Assembly: GCA_021778845.1 (NCBI GenBank)
Contig: JAJYBU010000014.1
Location: 34,801 to 98,800, forward strand
Reading direction: 5' to 3'
Length of the DNA: 64,000 bases
Source of the DNA: Acidobacteriota bacterium
GTDB taxonomy: Bacteria; Acidobacteriota; Terriglobia; Terriglobales; Acidobacteriaceae
The translations under genes were made by a program, and so were the position numbers. Position 1 is the stretch's first letter. Each line of letters begins with the position of its first letter. The notes beneath the pieces are model-generated. The model was not told the DNA's origin, made no database searches, and saw nothing but the letters and a program-made list of their open reading frames with translations. Shown piece after piece: positions 37,385 to 48,739 of this stretch.

Positions 37385-37432
37385 GGGAGATAGGCTCGCC
37401 CGTTGCGCGAGCCTGTGAGTTCGTCATCTCCC
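37385..37432 (-). other. Nested stem-loop in hemG upstream region
   Basis: GGGAGAT...ATCTCCC enclosing AGGCTCGC...GCGAGCCT. Confidence 0.6.
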
Positions 37433-37461
37433 TAAGGGTATCGGGGGATGAATATCCTCAC

Positions 37462-37477
37462 TGTGACTCGAATCACA
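37462..37477. promoter_or_regulatory. CRP-type palindrome TGTGACTCGAATCACA
   Basis: Perfect TGTGA-N6-TCACA about 118 bp upstream of hemG-like start. Confidence 0.7.
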
Positions 37478-37635
37478 GAACCGCAGCAACGGCTGTGCGG
37501 GACGCACCATGAGGCCGTCCACCTGATGGGGAAACCCGGCTCTTTCTCGACCGTAAACTCATTGCAAGCGACGGTCAAGGATGGCCCGTAGCACCATTTT
37601 GGGTAGATTGCCCCAGGGCACGCCGGGCTTAAATC

Positions 37636-37674
37636 AGTTGCAGCAGGTAGCGTGAGCCGCCACCTGCTGCAACT
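37636..37674. terminator. Hairpin AGTTGCAGCAGGT/ACCTGCTGCAACT
   Basis: 13-bp perfect stem just downstream of porin gene. Confidence 0.6.
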
Positions 37675-37719
37675 TGTCGATACGGCTTGTGTCCGCATGA
37701 ACTTCGTGCGGTCGCAAGG

Positions 37720-39579
37720 TTAGAAGGTGAAGATCGGGCCACCCTCTTCGCGGACGTCGTTCCACTCGCGGGAGGGAACGCCACGGAAGAGTGGCAACGG
37801 CTCTTCGGGGTTGGCATGCGTGGTGTAGAGCGACTGCTCGTAGGAGAAGGCCAGCCAACGATTCAACTTATAGTTGAGCGTGCCAATCGCCATGGTGCTG
37901 TAGCGGCGATTTCCCTTGAGCGTAACCTCATCCAGATCGCGCGTCTTGGCCTGGTCCACGCCGTAGGTGGCATACAGCGACCAGCCGGCGTTGCGGCCTG
38001 CCGGATCGGCGTTGAAGATGCGCGAGAGCGGAAGGCCTAGCTGTGCGAACCCGCCTTCGGAACGGACCGGGCGCTGTGGTGCGGTCACCTGCACTCCACC
38101 GGCAGTGGTGCCGAAGATCACATTCGAGGCACCGTCTTCCGAGGGGACCACAACCGTATTGGTGAGACCTTTGGTGTCGTTGTAGAAGGAATATAGCTGG
38201 CCGGCGAAGAAGTATCTCAGGTCAGCGCCGCTGTAGAATTTGCCGACGAGTGTGAACCACCTCGAAGGCAGTTGCCATTCAAAGTCCCAACCATCCTGCT
38301 TGCTACCCGCTTCAACGCCTGTGCTGAAGGTCGTGGCATACGCAGTGGGAACCCCAGATGCCAGGACGATAGCAGCACGCCGGCCTTCAAAGCCGCTGAA
38401 GATAAGCTGTGCCGGGGGCACACCCTTGGCATGGTCCAACTGCCATTGCAACACAAGCCTTCCCTGGTACTCGGGACGATTCGAGTCGGGGCCCTGGCGT
38501 TCGCCATAGCCCAGTTGCTGTGCAACGTTGGCCGGTGGAAGGCCCGAGAACGGCATATCGAAGGCGAACTCTGGCGTGATCGACAGGCCGCCCATCTTGT
38601 GCGTGAAGCCAGCGCGCATCTGTGGGTCGCGCTCATACATCGAGCCAAACGCTACACCCAGTCCTGTCGTTTCGAGAATGTTCGGCAGCGTGGAGGATCC
38701 GTAGGTGGTCCAGTCCTGCCCAAACACAGCGGAGAAAGTGTTGTTGGCATTGAAGTGGTAGTCCATGCGCACATAGGCCAGCCGGAGCCCAGGATTACTG
38801 GAACGCAGACTGGATAGATTGCGGTTATCAGACCGGTTGAAGTTGCCTTCGAAATCCATCTCGATCTTGCCGGTAACAACCCATTTGGGGTTGTGGTCAA
38901 ACCATTGGAAGTTGGCGCCGAACCGGGTGCTGCGGGCCTTGACATGAAACTCAGGAGACCCGTTCGGCCCCGTGTCGGTCAGAAACCCGGGAAGCGGAAA
39001 GTCGTCTCCGTTGGGAGAGGAACTGTCCTCATCGAAGGTTGCTTTGATAAAGCCATAGGGGGTAATTCCAACCCCGTCGGCCTTGAACGCCGGATGCTCG
39101 TCAATTTGCAGGCCGCCGATGGGAAAGACGCGAATCGGCGACAGCGCTTCATTGACTGTTGTGGACGGAACTCTCTCCACAAAGCTGGGTGCGCCGGGTT
39201 CAGTGGCGTACGGGGGCTCCTCGGGGTTCAGCCAGGTGGTGGCGGCAGAGGGGTGCTGGGTTTCGGCCTGCACTTCGGGTACAGACGAGATAGCTGCCGG
39301 ACTAGGCAGTGCCGGCGCGGGGGACGCAGCCGGAACGGGAACTCCCGCCTTCTGCCCAGTCAACTGGTTGTATTCATCCTGGGAGATCACGCCCCGGCGA
39401 AGCAGAATGTCGGCTAGTTTCTGATTCGACTGATCGGTGGACGCCGCTGGCGACGCACTCTGCGCCGCCGTGCCGCTGGATGGGCTGCCCGGCTGTTGCG
39501 CCAGGGCAGGCGCCAAGGCAGGTGTGAGCAAAGCCATGCCCAGGCTCACCCATAGGATTTGAATCTTTTTTTGCATCAT
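37720..39579 (-). CDS. Outer-membrane porin (phosphate-selective/DcaP-like)
   Basis: Signal peptide, 'LADILLRRGVISQDEYNQL', long beta-barrel region 'KWVVTGKIEMDFEGNFNRSDNRNLSSLRSSNPGLRLAYVRMDYHFNANNTFSAVFGQDW', terminal F. Confidence 0.78.
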   Translation of the reverse strand: MMQKKIQILWVSLGMALLTPALAPALAQQPGSPSSGTAAQSASPAASTDQSNQKLADILLRRGVISQDEYNQLTGQKAGVPVPAASPAPALPSPAAISSVPEVQAETQHPSAATTWLNPEEPPYATEPGAPSFVERVPSTTVNEALSPIRVFPIGGLQIDEHPAFKADGVGITPYGFIKATFDEDSSSPNGDDFPLPGFLTDTGPNGSPEFHVKARSTRFGANFQWFDHNPKWVVTGKIEMDFEGNFNRSDNRNLSSLRSSNPGLRLAYVRMDYHFNANNTFSAVFGQDWTTYGSSTLPNILETTGLGVAFGSMYERDPQMRAGFTHKMGGLSITPEFAFDMPFSGLPPANVAQQLGYGERQGPDSNRPEYQGRLVLQWQLDHAKGVPPAQLIFSGFEGRRAAIVLASGVPTAYATTFSTGVEAGSKQDGWDFEWQLPSRWFTLVGKFYSGADLRYFFAGQLYSFYNDTKGLTNTVVVPSEDGASNVIFGTTAGGVQVTAPQRPVRSEGGFAQLGLPLSRIFNADPAGRNAGWSLYATYGVDQAKTRDLDEVTLKGNRRYSTMAIGTLNYKLNRWLAFSYEQSLYTTHANPEEPLPLFRGVPSREWNDVREEGGPIFTF

Positions 39580-39728
39580 AAGCCTCCGTTGAAAATGTTT
39601 TGCTGAATGAAGTGCAACCCACCCGCGCAGGCGGTTGGCGTAGCCATTGGCTCAAGTGGTCAGAACTCTCTCTGGCGATGGGCCTGCTGCGCGGGTGGAG
39701 TGGTCAACACTGGTTCGAAATGCCTTTC

Positions 39729-41249
39729 CTAGGCCAACATGCTCCCCGTGCGCAGGAACCGGCTGTGCCACGACAAGGACTCGTCGAGAAGGTGAGGAGT
39801 ATGTTTGCCCGGTGCCAGCTTTTCTGCGCGGTTGTAGTAGTCGCGCAACGCCGGACGGAAGTCGGGGTGCGAGCAGTTCTCAATGATGAGTTGTGCACGC
39901 TGCTTAGGTGAACGTCCGCGCAGGTCTGCCAGCCCCTGATCGGTGACCATGACCTGGAGATCGTGTTCGGTGTGATCGACGTGCGACACCATCGGGACGA
40001 TCGTCGAGATAGCCCCGCCCTTGGCCGTCGATGGCGCCATCATGAACGAGATACAGGCATTGCGCGTGAAATCGCCCGAGCCGCCAATCCCGTTTTGCAT
40101 GCTACAGCCCATCATGTGTGTCGAGTTGACGTTGCCGTAGATATCGCCTTCGATCATGGCGTTCATGGACAGCACGCCAAGCCGGCGGATGATCTCAGGG
40201 TTGTTCGAGATCTCCTGCTGACGGATCACAATCTGGTTCCGGTAGCTGCCAATCCTCGGCATGATCTTCTCGATACCCTCCGGGCTCAGCGAGAAGGCCG
40301 TGGCCGAGAGACTGGCCAGCTTGCCCTTGTCGAGCAGATGCACCATGCCATCCTGAATGACCTCCGTGTAGGCGGTCATACCCTCAAAAGGCGCGGCCTC
40401 CAACGCGAAGAGCACTGCGTTGGCAATATTGCCTACGCCGGATTGCAACGGGAACAGCGTCGAGGGCATGTGGCCCTTCTTCACCTCCGACTCCAGGAAG
40501 TTGATGATGTGGCCGGCAATCTTGCGCGAGGCTTCGTCGGGCGCCTTGAACGGGCTGGCGCGGTCTCCGATGTCCGTACAGACCACCGCAATCACCTTCT
40601 CCATCGGCACTTTCAGATACGGAGTTCCAATCCTCTGGTCAGATCTGACCAGTGGAATAGGCGTGCGGTTGGGCGGAATTCCGAGTCCGTAGTAGACATC
40701 GTGCATCCCTTCCAGTTCCAGAGGCTGGTCGGAGTTGACCTCCAGGATGATCTTGTCGGCCCGGTTAATCCAGGTCGTGTTGTTCCCCATCGAAGAACTG
40801 GGAACGACGCGTCCATCCTCCAGAATGGCGGTCACCTCAATGATCGCCGTATCCATTTTTCCGAGGAACCCATAGTCCACCAACTGCGCCACGTGGCTGA
40901 GGTGAATGTCCATATAATTCGCGTCGCCGTTGTTGATGCGCTTGCGCATCTCGCCATCGCCGTTGTACGGCAGGCGCAGATTGACGCCGTCCACGATCGC
41001 GAGGGCGCCATCCAGTTCCGGGCCGGTAGAGGCACCCGTAAAGACGCTCACCTTGAAACCCTGCCCTTTCTCGTTGGCTGCCGTAATGCGCTCTGCCAAC
41101 GCCGTCGGCACAGCCTTGGGATATCCCGATCCCGTAAAACCACTCATGCCGAGTATGGATCCGGGCTGGATCAGAGCGGCAGCCTCTTCCGCACTCATCA
41201 CCAGCTTGGCGAGAGTGGAGTTCAATATTCTGGAGCTTGTCGCGGCCAT
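39729..41249 (-). CDS. Acetyl-CoA hydrolase / succinyl-CoA:acetate CoA-transferase
   Basis: 'GMSGFTGSGYPKAVPTALAERI', 'FPLQSGVGNIANAVL', 'MNAMIEGDIYGNVNSTHMMGCSMQNGIGGSGDFTRNA'. Confidence 0.9.
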   Translation of the reverse strand: MAATSSRILNSTLAKLVMSAEEAAALIQPGSILGMSGFTGSGYPKAVPTALAERITAANEKGQGFKVSVFTGASTGPELDGALAIVDGVNLRLPYNGDGEMRKRINNGDANYMDIHLSHVAQLVDYGFLGKMDTAIIEVTAILEDGRVVPSSSMGNNTTWINRADKIILEVNSDQPLELEGMHDVYYGLGIPPNRTPIPLVRSDQRIGTPYLKVPMEKVIAVVCTDIGDRASPFKAPDEASRKIAGHIINFLESEVKKGHMPSTLFPLQSGVGNIANAVLFALEAAPFEGMTAYTEVIQDGMVHLLDKGKLASLSATAFSLSPEGIEKIMPRIGSYRNQIVIRQQEISNNPEIIRRLGVLSMNAMIEGDIYGNVNSTHMMGCSMQNGIGGSGDFTRNACISFMMAPSTAKGGAISTIVPMVSHVDHTEHDLQVMVTDQGLADLRGRSPKQRAQLIIENCSHPDFRPALRDYYNRAEKLAPGKHTPHLLDESLSWHSRFLRTGSMLA

Positions 41250-41409
41250 GGAGAATTACCTTCCTTTTTCTATGTAGTTGCAATGTGGTCGTGCTGGTTC
41301 AGAACTGCCTTGCCCGATCAATATCCCGAAGCGGCCTACCGCCATGAGGTTCCACGACAGCAGGCCGCCCGGAAAGATGCTGGAGATACAGCATCTCGCT
41401 TGCTTCGAG

Positions 41410-42729
41410 TTAGTGCGTGGAAACCAGAGCCTCTTCCGTTCTTGCTCCGTAGGTATAGGAATCGGGCAGCGGCCTCTGGTCGTAGCCGATGTATACCTGC
41501 CGCGGCCGAGCGATCTTCTGCTCGGGATCATTGATCAACTCCTGCCACTGTGCGAGCCAGCCGACTGCACGCGGTATCGCAAACAGTACGGTGAACATCT
41601 TGGGCTCGAGTCCCATCGCTTCGTAGATGATGCCGGAGTAGAAGTCGACATTCGGGTAGAGTTTGCGGGAGATGAAGTAGTCATCGCTGAGGGCGATCCG
41701 CTCCAACTCCATGGCCAGGTCGATCTTCTTGTTCCGGCCTGTGATCTCGAAGACCGACTCTGCCGTCTTCTTGATCATGCGGGCGCGTGGATCGTAGTTC
41801 TTATACACACGATGCCCGAAGCCCATCAGCTTCTCCTTGCCTTCCTTCACGCCCTTGATAAAGGCAGGGATGTTTTCCTTGGATCCGATCTCATCGAGCA
41901 TCTTGAGCACTGCTTCATTGGCGCCGCCATGCAGCGGGCCAGCCAGCGCCGCAGCGGCTGCCGCCGTCGACAGGAAGGGATCCGCCTCAGAACTGCCTAC
42001 TGCGCGCATCGCGTTGGTAGAACAGTTCTGCTCATGATCAATATGGAGAATGAACAGCACGTCGAGCGCGCGCGCCAGCACCGGATGCTTCAGGTGCTGC
42101 AGCGGGCTGCGATCCCACATCATGTGCATGAAGTTCTCCGCATAGCCAAGATTCTGCTCGGGAGCAATGTAGTCCAAACCCTTGCTGTGACGATATCCAT
42201 AGGCCGCGATGATCGGAATCTTCCCGATAATCCGGTGAATGCTGTGCATCTGATTCTCGTGGCTGCGCACGTTCTTCGCATCGGGATAGAAGGTCGAAAG
42301 CGCCGCAATGGTGCTGACCAGCATGCCCATGGGATGCGCATCGTAGCGGAAGCCTTCCATGAACTTCTTGATGTTTTCAAAGATGCCCATGTGGATGCGG
42401 ATGGCGGCAAGCCACTCGGCCTCCTGCTCAGGGGTGGGCAGTTCGCCATGGATGACGAGATAGGCCACCTGGGGAAAGGTGCAATGCTCGGCCAGGTCAG
42501 CAATGTCGTACCCGCGATAACGCAGGATGCCCTTGTCTCCGTCGATGAACGTGATCTTGCTCTGGCAGGATGCTGTGTTCATGAAGGCCGGATCATAAGA
42601 CATCATCCCGAAGTCATCAGGGTTTACTTTGATCTTGCGAAGGTCCATCGCTCGGATGGTGTCATGCGTGACCGGAAACGTGTATTGCTTTTCTGTGCGG
42701 TTATCAGTTACTGTAACGGTGTTGTCCAT
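41410..42729 (-). CDS. gltA: Citrate synthase
   Basis: 'ILRYRGYDIADLAEHCTF', 'LFILHIDHEQNCSTNAMRAVGSSEADPFLSTAAAAAALAGPLHGGANEAVLKML', 'GFGHRVYKNYDPRARMIK'; start set at MDNTVTVTDN. Confidence 0.95.
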   Translation of the reverse strand: MDNTVTVTDNRTEKQYTFPVTHDTIRAMDLRKIKVNPDDFGMMSYDPAFMNTASCQSKITFIDGDKGILRYRGYDIADLAEHCTFPQVAYLVIHGELPTPEQEAEWLAAIRIHMGIFENIKKFMEGFRYDAHPMGMLVSTIAALSTFYPDAKNVRSHENQMHSIHRIIGKIPIIAAYGYRHSKGLDYIAPEQNLGYAENFMHMMWDRSPLQHLKHPVLARALDVLFILHIDHEQNCSTNAMRAVGSSEADPFLSTAAAAAALAGPLHGGANEAVLKMLDEIGSKENIPAFIKGVKEGKEKLMGFGHRVYKNYDPRARMIKKTAESVFEITGRNKKIDLAMELERIALSDDYFISRKLYPNVDFYSGIIYEAMGLEPKMFTVLFAIPRAVGWLAQWQELINDPEQKIARPRQVYIGYDQRPLPDSYTYGARTEEALVSTH

Positions 42730-42780
42730 TAGTACTCCCCTTCGATTGGTAAACAATCTTCCTCTGTCATAATTGTTGGC

Positions 42781-42796
42781 TGTGATGGTGGTCACA
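42781..42796. promoter_or_regulatory. CRP-type palindrome TGTGATGGTGGTCACA
   Basis: Perfect TGTGA-N6-TCACA about 60 bp upstream of citrate synthase start. Confidence 0.72.
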
Positions 42797-43390
42797 GTTG
42801 ATATTCAATTCAAGTGCTAAAAATACTCGTCTACTCTTACGTATTTATGCAGCAAGCCAAGCTACTCGGCCGCACAACGACCCTGATTTCGTAAAAGAGA
42901 ACGGGCATATTTCGAAATTCAGCGTCTCGCCTGCCCCTAAATTCTCTCCCCGAGAATCTTATGGCAAGTTTCAAAAGATGGCTCGCGGCGCATCCCTGCT
43001 TGGTCGATTACCGAAGCAAGTTCTTCCGGCACACCTCTCCGTTATCCCCTTGTTATGTGCTCTGGAGCGCACGCAACCTACCTTGTTGACAGCATGATGA
43101 ACGGCGAGACTACCGATCCCGCACTTAGCGAGCCGGACACATGGCAAAAAGAAATATTCAAGATTCGGTACCGGATTTTCTGTGAAGTAGTAACTCGGTA
43201 GAAGCTGATCCAGGAGATAGCCGTATATCGACATGGTCCAGTGTTGATCCAGGCGAATTGTCAAATCAGATCGCTATAATTCTTTGCGATAAGGGCAGTT
43301 CGCGTTGCTCGCAAACAGACCATAGTTATGGATGTTCACGGTGAAGTTACTTTGGCAGAATGCGGCGCGCAGGATGAGGGGAATTAATTT

Positions 43391-44818
<1,428 letters not shown>

Positions 44819-44852
44819 TCGAGCGAAGTCTCAGGTAAATCAAGCAGAACAG

Positions 44853-44878
44853 AGGCGGCCGGGTTGCAGCGGCCGCCT
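44853..44878 (+). terminator. fumC terminator hairpin AGGCGGCC/GGCCGCCT then TTTCTG
   Basis: 8-bp stem 35 bp after stop codon. Confidence 0.65.
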
Positions 44879-44983
44879 TTCTGTCTCTCCGCCAACGCCG
44901 TGCAGGCCGCCATGGGTGATGGCAGGAATTCTCTCCGAGATGAACCGGCGCGAAGGCGAAGCGCTAGAATGATGCCACGCATC

Positions 44984-46177
44984 ATGTTCCAGGCCGCACG
45001 ACGACCCAGCATCGCTGCCACTGCGCGACTGCCCCTGGCAGCGGCACTCCTGCTGCTGCCCGCACTCCACCTGCAGGCGGCCGCTCCAGCGCCAAAGTCC
45101 GCGCAGAAACAGACGCTCCAATCCCTCTTTGGGTTCACCGAAGTCGGCATGCTGGATGGTACGGCTTATCGCATCGACGTACCCACGCACTGGAACCACG
45201 CGCTGGTGGTCTTCTACCACGGCTATGCGCAGCAGCCAGTAACCTTCCACCTTGCCGCGCGCCTCACGTCTGAGCAGATGCCATTCTTCGACCGTCACTA
45301 CGCAGTTATCCAGAGCGCCTACTCGACCCCCGGATGGGCCTTGCAACAGGCCTATCCGGAGACTGAATCGTTGCGGCGCTACTTCACAAAGCAACACGGC
45401 CAGCCGACGGCCACCTATGCCGTCGGACGCTCGATGGGCGGTGACCTGGTGGCCATCACGCTCGAACTGAATCCAAAGCCGTATCTCGGCGGGCTCGATC
45501 TCTGCGGGGCTGTCGGCCCGACGTATCAGGCTATGGAGCGGCGCTTCGCCATGCGAGCTGCCTTCGACGCATACTTCCCCGGCGTGATGCCGCCGCTGGT
45601 GCCCGTGCCCACCGGCTATGAAGATAATCACGCAGACTACGATCGTGTGCTCGCCGCCGTGCGCGCCAACCCTGAGGACGCCATGCGCCTGCGCAATCTC
45701 ATGGGCCTCCGGTCCGATCAGGATCTGGCCCACGACATCGCCTATTGGACCTTCGTGATTGGCGACCTGCAACGCCGCGCCGGGGGCAACCCCTTTGACA
45801 ACCGCAACCACATCTACACGGGCACCAGCCTCTCCAGCAGCGCCGGCGATTTCGAGCTCAACGAGACGGTCAAGCGTTACGCAGCGGAGCCACGCGCACG
45901 CGCCTACCTGATGCGCCACTACACGCCGAACGGACACCTGGGCCGCCCCATGCTCGCCCTGCATACCATCTACGACCCCATCGTCGAGCCCAGCCAACTG
46001 GCGCTCTACAACCACCAGGTGCTGGAGGTTGGCTTCGGAGATAACCTCGTCCAGCAGGTCGTCGACCACGAAGGCCACTGCAACTTTACCGAAGACGAAG
46101 TTGGCGACGCCTTCGACGAGATGGTGCGCTGGGCCAACGGCGGACCGCGCCCCACGCCGGGCGTACTGAAGCCCTAG
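44984..46177 (+). CDS. Secreted alpha/beta-hydrolase-like protein
   Basis: Signal peptide; 'HALVVFYHGYAQQPVTFHLAAR', 'TYAVGRSMGGDLVAITLEL' (GxSxG), C-terminal 'DHEGHCNF'; ORF open from 44864, start uncertain. Confidence 0.65.
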   Translation: MFQAARRPSIAATARLPLAAALLLLPALHLQAAAPAPKSAQKQTLQSLFGFTEVGMLDGTAYRIDVPTHWNHALVVFYHGYAQQPVTFHLAARLTSEQMPFFDRHYAVIQSAYSTPGWALQQAYPETESLRRYFTKQHGQPTATYAVGRSMGGDLVAITLELNPKPYLGGLDLCGAVGPTYQAMERRFAMRAAFDAYFPGVMPPLVPVPTGYEDNHADYDRVLAAVRANPEDAMRLRNLMGLRSDQDLAHDIAYWTFVIGDLQRRAGGNPFDNRNHIYTGTSLSSSAGDFELNETVKRYAAEPRARAYLMRHYTPNGHLGRPMLALHTIYDPIVEPSQLALYNHQVLEVGFGDNLVQQVVDHEGHCNFTEDEVGDAFDEMVRWANGGPRPTPGVLKP

Positions 46178-46264
46178 CCGCTGGTAGAATCCACCCGCCG
46201 CGCTCCTCAGCGCCCGCCCGGCACCGGTTCACGCCATTCGCTCATGCCGCCCGTATAATAGCGT

Positions 46265-48733
46265 ATGGAAATTGCGCGGCCGGAGACACCCATCTCCAGC
46301 GCTCCAGAATCTCACGCGCCCGCTCCCCCTGGCGCGCCCCAAAGCAGTGAAGCCGCCATGGAGCTCGAAGCCGCGCTCCCCGCGACCTCGCACCCTGAGC
46401 GTGTGCCTGCTCGGATTCCCGGATCTTCCGTGGTTCTCGCTGAGCCCGTCGGTGAGTTCGCGCCCTTAGCGACTCAACCTGAACCGTGCGCACCCACGCT
46501 ATCCAGCAGCGGCGACGATCTCGATGCTCGCTTCGAGCATCTCATCGAGACCGTCAAGGCCAACCGCCCCGCCGACGATCTCAACCTCATCCGTTCCGCC
46601 TGGGACTTCTCCCTGCAGAAGCACGAGGGCCAGCGCCGCGCCTCGGGCGAGGCCTACATCGGCCATCCGCTTGAGGTAGCGCAGGTGCTCGCCGAACTCA
46701 AGATGGACGCGACCGCGATCGCCGCCGGGCTGCTCCACGATGCAGTAGAGGACACCGACGTCACCACCGGCGAGATCGCCCGCCGCTTCGGCGAACAGGT
46801 CGCGCACATCGTCGAAGGCGTCACCAAACTCGACAAGATCAAGTTCGCCAACCGCGAAGACCACCAGGCAGAAAACATCCGCAAGATGCTGCTTGCCATG
46901 GTCACCGACCTGCGCGTGGTCATCATCAAGCTGGCCGACCGCCTGCACAACATGCGCACGCTTGAGCACCTGAACCCCGAGAAGCAGAAGCGCATCGCCC
47001 GCGAGACGCTCGACGTCTATGCCCCACTCGCGCATCGTCTCGGCATGGGCAAGCTGCGCGGTGAACTCGAAGACCTCGCCTTCCGCTACATCGACCCCTT
47101 CGCCTACACGCAGCTCTCGTCTGAAGTCGAATCTCTGCGCGGCGAAGGCGAGGCGTTTCTCGAGCGCACCGTCGCCACGATTGAGACCAAGTTGCAGGAA
47201 GCTGGCGTTACGGCCCGAGTCGAATCGCGTATCAAGCGCCTCTATTCGATCCAGCAGAAGCTCGTCGCGCACAACGTTCCCGTCGAGCAGGTCTTCGACC
47301 TCTTCGCCGTCCGCGTCATCACGGAAACCGAGTCTGACTGTTACGCCGTACTCGGTCTGCTGCACAGCATCTGGCGGCCCGTTCCCGGCCGCTTCAAAGA
47401 CTTCATCGCGATGCCGCGGCCCAATCTCTACCAATCGCTGCACACCACGCTCATCGCTGAGGGCGGTCATCAGTTCGAGGTGCAGATCCGCACCGAGGAC
47501 ATGCACCGCGTCGCTGAAGAAGGCATCGCAGCGCACTGGAAGTACAAGGCCACCGACAACGTCAGCGCCAAGGACGAGCAGCGGCTCGCATGGGTGCGTC
47601 AACTCATGGAGTGGCAGCGCGAGATGACCGACCCCAACGAGTTCATGTCGACCCTGCGCATCGACCTGTACCCGGAAGAGGTCTACACCTTCACCCCCAA
47701 GGGCAAGGTCATCGTGCTGCCCAAGGACGCCAGCCCCATCGACTTCGCCTACGCCATCCACACCGACGTCGGCCACGCGACCATCGGCGCAAAGGTCAAC
47801 GGCCGCATCGTTCCGCTGCGCACGCGGCTGCGCAATGGCGACATCGTCGAAGTCACCACCCAGGCCGGCCACTCGCCCTCGCGCGACTGGCTCAGCTTCA
47901 CCAAGAGCTCGCGCGCGCGTAACAAGATCAAGCACTGGCTCAACGAAAATCAGCGCACCCGCGCCATCGAAATTGGGAACAAGCTGCTGCAGCGCGAGGC
48001 CCGCCGCTACAAACTCTCGCTGGACAAGTTCAAGCCCGCGGACTACGAACGCATCGCGACGGAATACGGCCTCAGTTCGGTGCCGGATCTGCTCGCGGGC
48101 GTGGGCTTCGGCAAGTACTCCGCGCGCCAGGTGTTGAACAAGCTGGAACCCGGCAGCACCCTCCCCATCGAAGCTCCGCCGAACGAAGCCGGGACCCCCG
48201 GCAACACGCTCGCGCACATGTCGGAGGCGGTCAAACGCGTCTTCTTCGGCAAGGGTTCGGACTCGCTGCAGGTCGAGGGCCAGGACGATCTGCTGGTCTA
48301 TCGCGCACGCTGCTGCAACCCGATTCGCGGCGAAGAGATCATCGGCTATGTCACACGTGGCAAGGGCGTCGCGGTCCACGCACGCAGTTGTCCCAACGTG
48401 CAGAACCTGCTCTACGAGGCTGATCGCCGCATCGACGTTGCGTGGGCCGAAGCCGCCAGCCCCAGTTCGCCCAACGCCCCCAAGCCGACCACCTATCCCG
48501 TCAAGCTGGTCATCCTCGTCGACGACCGCGCCGGCCTGCTCAAAGAGTTTGCCGCCATCATCTCCGAGGATGGCACCAACATCAAATCCGTCGAGACCCG
48601 CCCTGCCGAAGACGACGCCATCAACATCGACTTCGTCATCGAAACCCTCGACCTTCGTCACCTCACGCGCATCACCCAGAACCTGCGCAAGGTTCCGGGC
48701 GTACGCACCGTGCATCGCGTGCAGAAGGTCTAG
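46265..48733 (+). CDS. Bifunctional (p)ppGpp synthetase/hydrolase (RelA/SpoT)
   Basis: HD 'AAGLLHDAVEDTDVT', synthetase 'YQSLHTTLIAEGGHQFEVQIRTEDMHRVAEEGIAAHWKYK', TGS and ACT regions. Confidence 0.94.
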   Translation: MEIARPETPISSAPESHAPAPPGAPQSSEAAMELEAALPATSHPERVPARIPGSSVVLAEPVGEFAPLATQPEPCAPTLSSSGDDLDARFEHLIETVKANRPADDLNLIRSAWDFSLQKHEGQRRASGEAYIGHPLEVAQVLAELKMDATAIAAGLLHDAVEDTDVTTGEIARRFGEQVAHIVEGVTKLDKIKFANREDHQAENIRKMLLAMVTDLRVVIIKLADRLHNMRTLEHLNPEKQKRIARETLDVYAPLAHRLGMGKLRGELEDLAFRYIDPFAYTQLSSEVESLRGEGEAFLERTVATIETKLQEAGVTARVESRIKRLYSIQQKLVAHNVPVEQVFDLFAVRVITETESDCYAVLGLLHSIWRPVPGRFKDFIAMPRPNLYQSLHTTLIAEGGHQFEVQIRTEDMHRVAEEGIAAHWKYKATDNVSAKDEQRLAWVRQLMEWQREMTDPNEFMSTLRIDLYPEEVYTFTPKGKVIVLPKDASPIDFAYAIHTDVGHATIGAKVNGRIVPLRTRLRNGDIVEVTTQAGHSPSRDWLSFTKSSRARNKIKHWLNENQRTRAIEIGNKLLQREARRYKLSLDKFKPADYERIATEYGLSSVPDLLAGVGFGKYSARQVLNKLEPGSTLPIEAPPNEAGTPGNTLAHMSEAVKRVFFGKGSDSLQVEGQDDLLVYRARCCNPIRGEEIIGYVTRGKGVAVHARSCPNVQNLLYEADRRIDVAWAEAASPSSPNAPKPTTYPVKLVILVDDRAGLLKEFAAIISEDGTNIKSVETRPAEDDAINIDFVIETLDLRHLTRITQNLRKVPGVRTVHRVQKV

Positions 48734-48739
48734 GCGCCT

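Noticed and set aside
39963-41534. 523-aa plus-strand ORF opposite the CoA-transferase
   Set aside because: Arg/His-rich shadow translation; the minus-strand gene has clear catalytic motifs.
41278-42732. 484-aa plus-strand ORF opposite citrate synthase
   Set aside because: Antisense shadow ORF, no recognisable domains.
46499-48715. 738-aa minus-strand ORF opposite relA/spoT
   Set aside because: Complete antisense shadow of a strongly supported gene; no family features.
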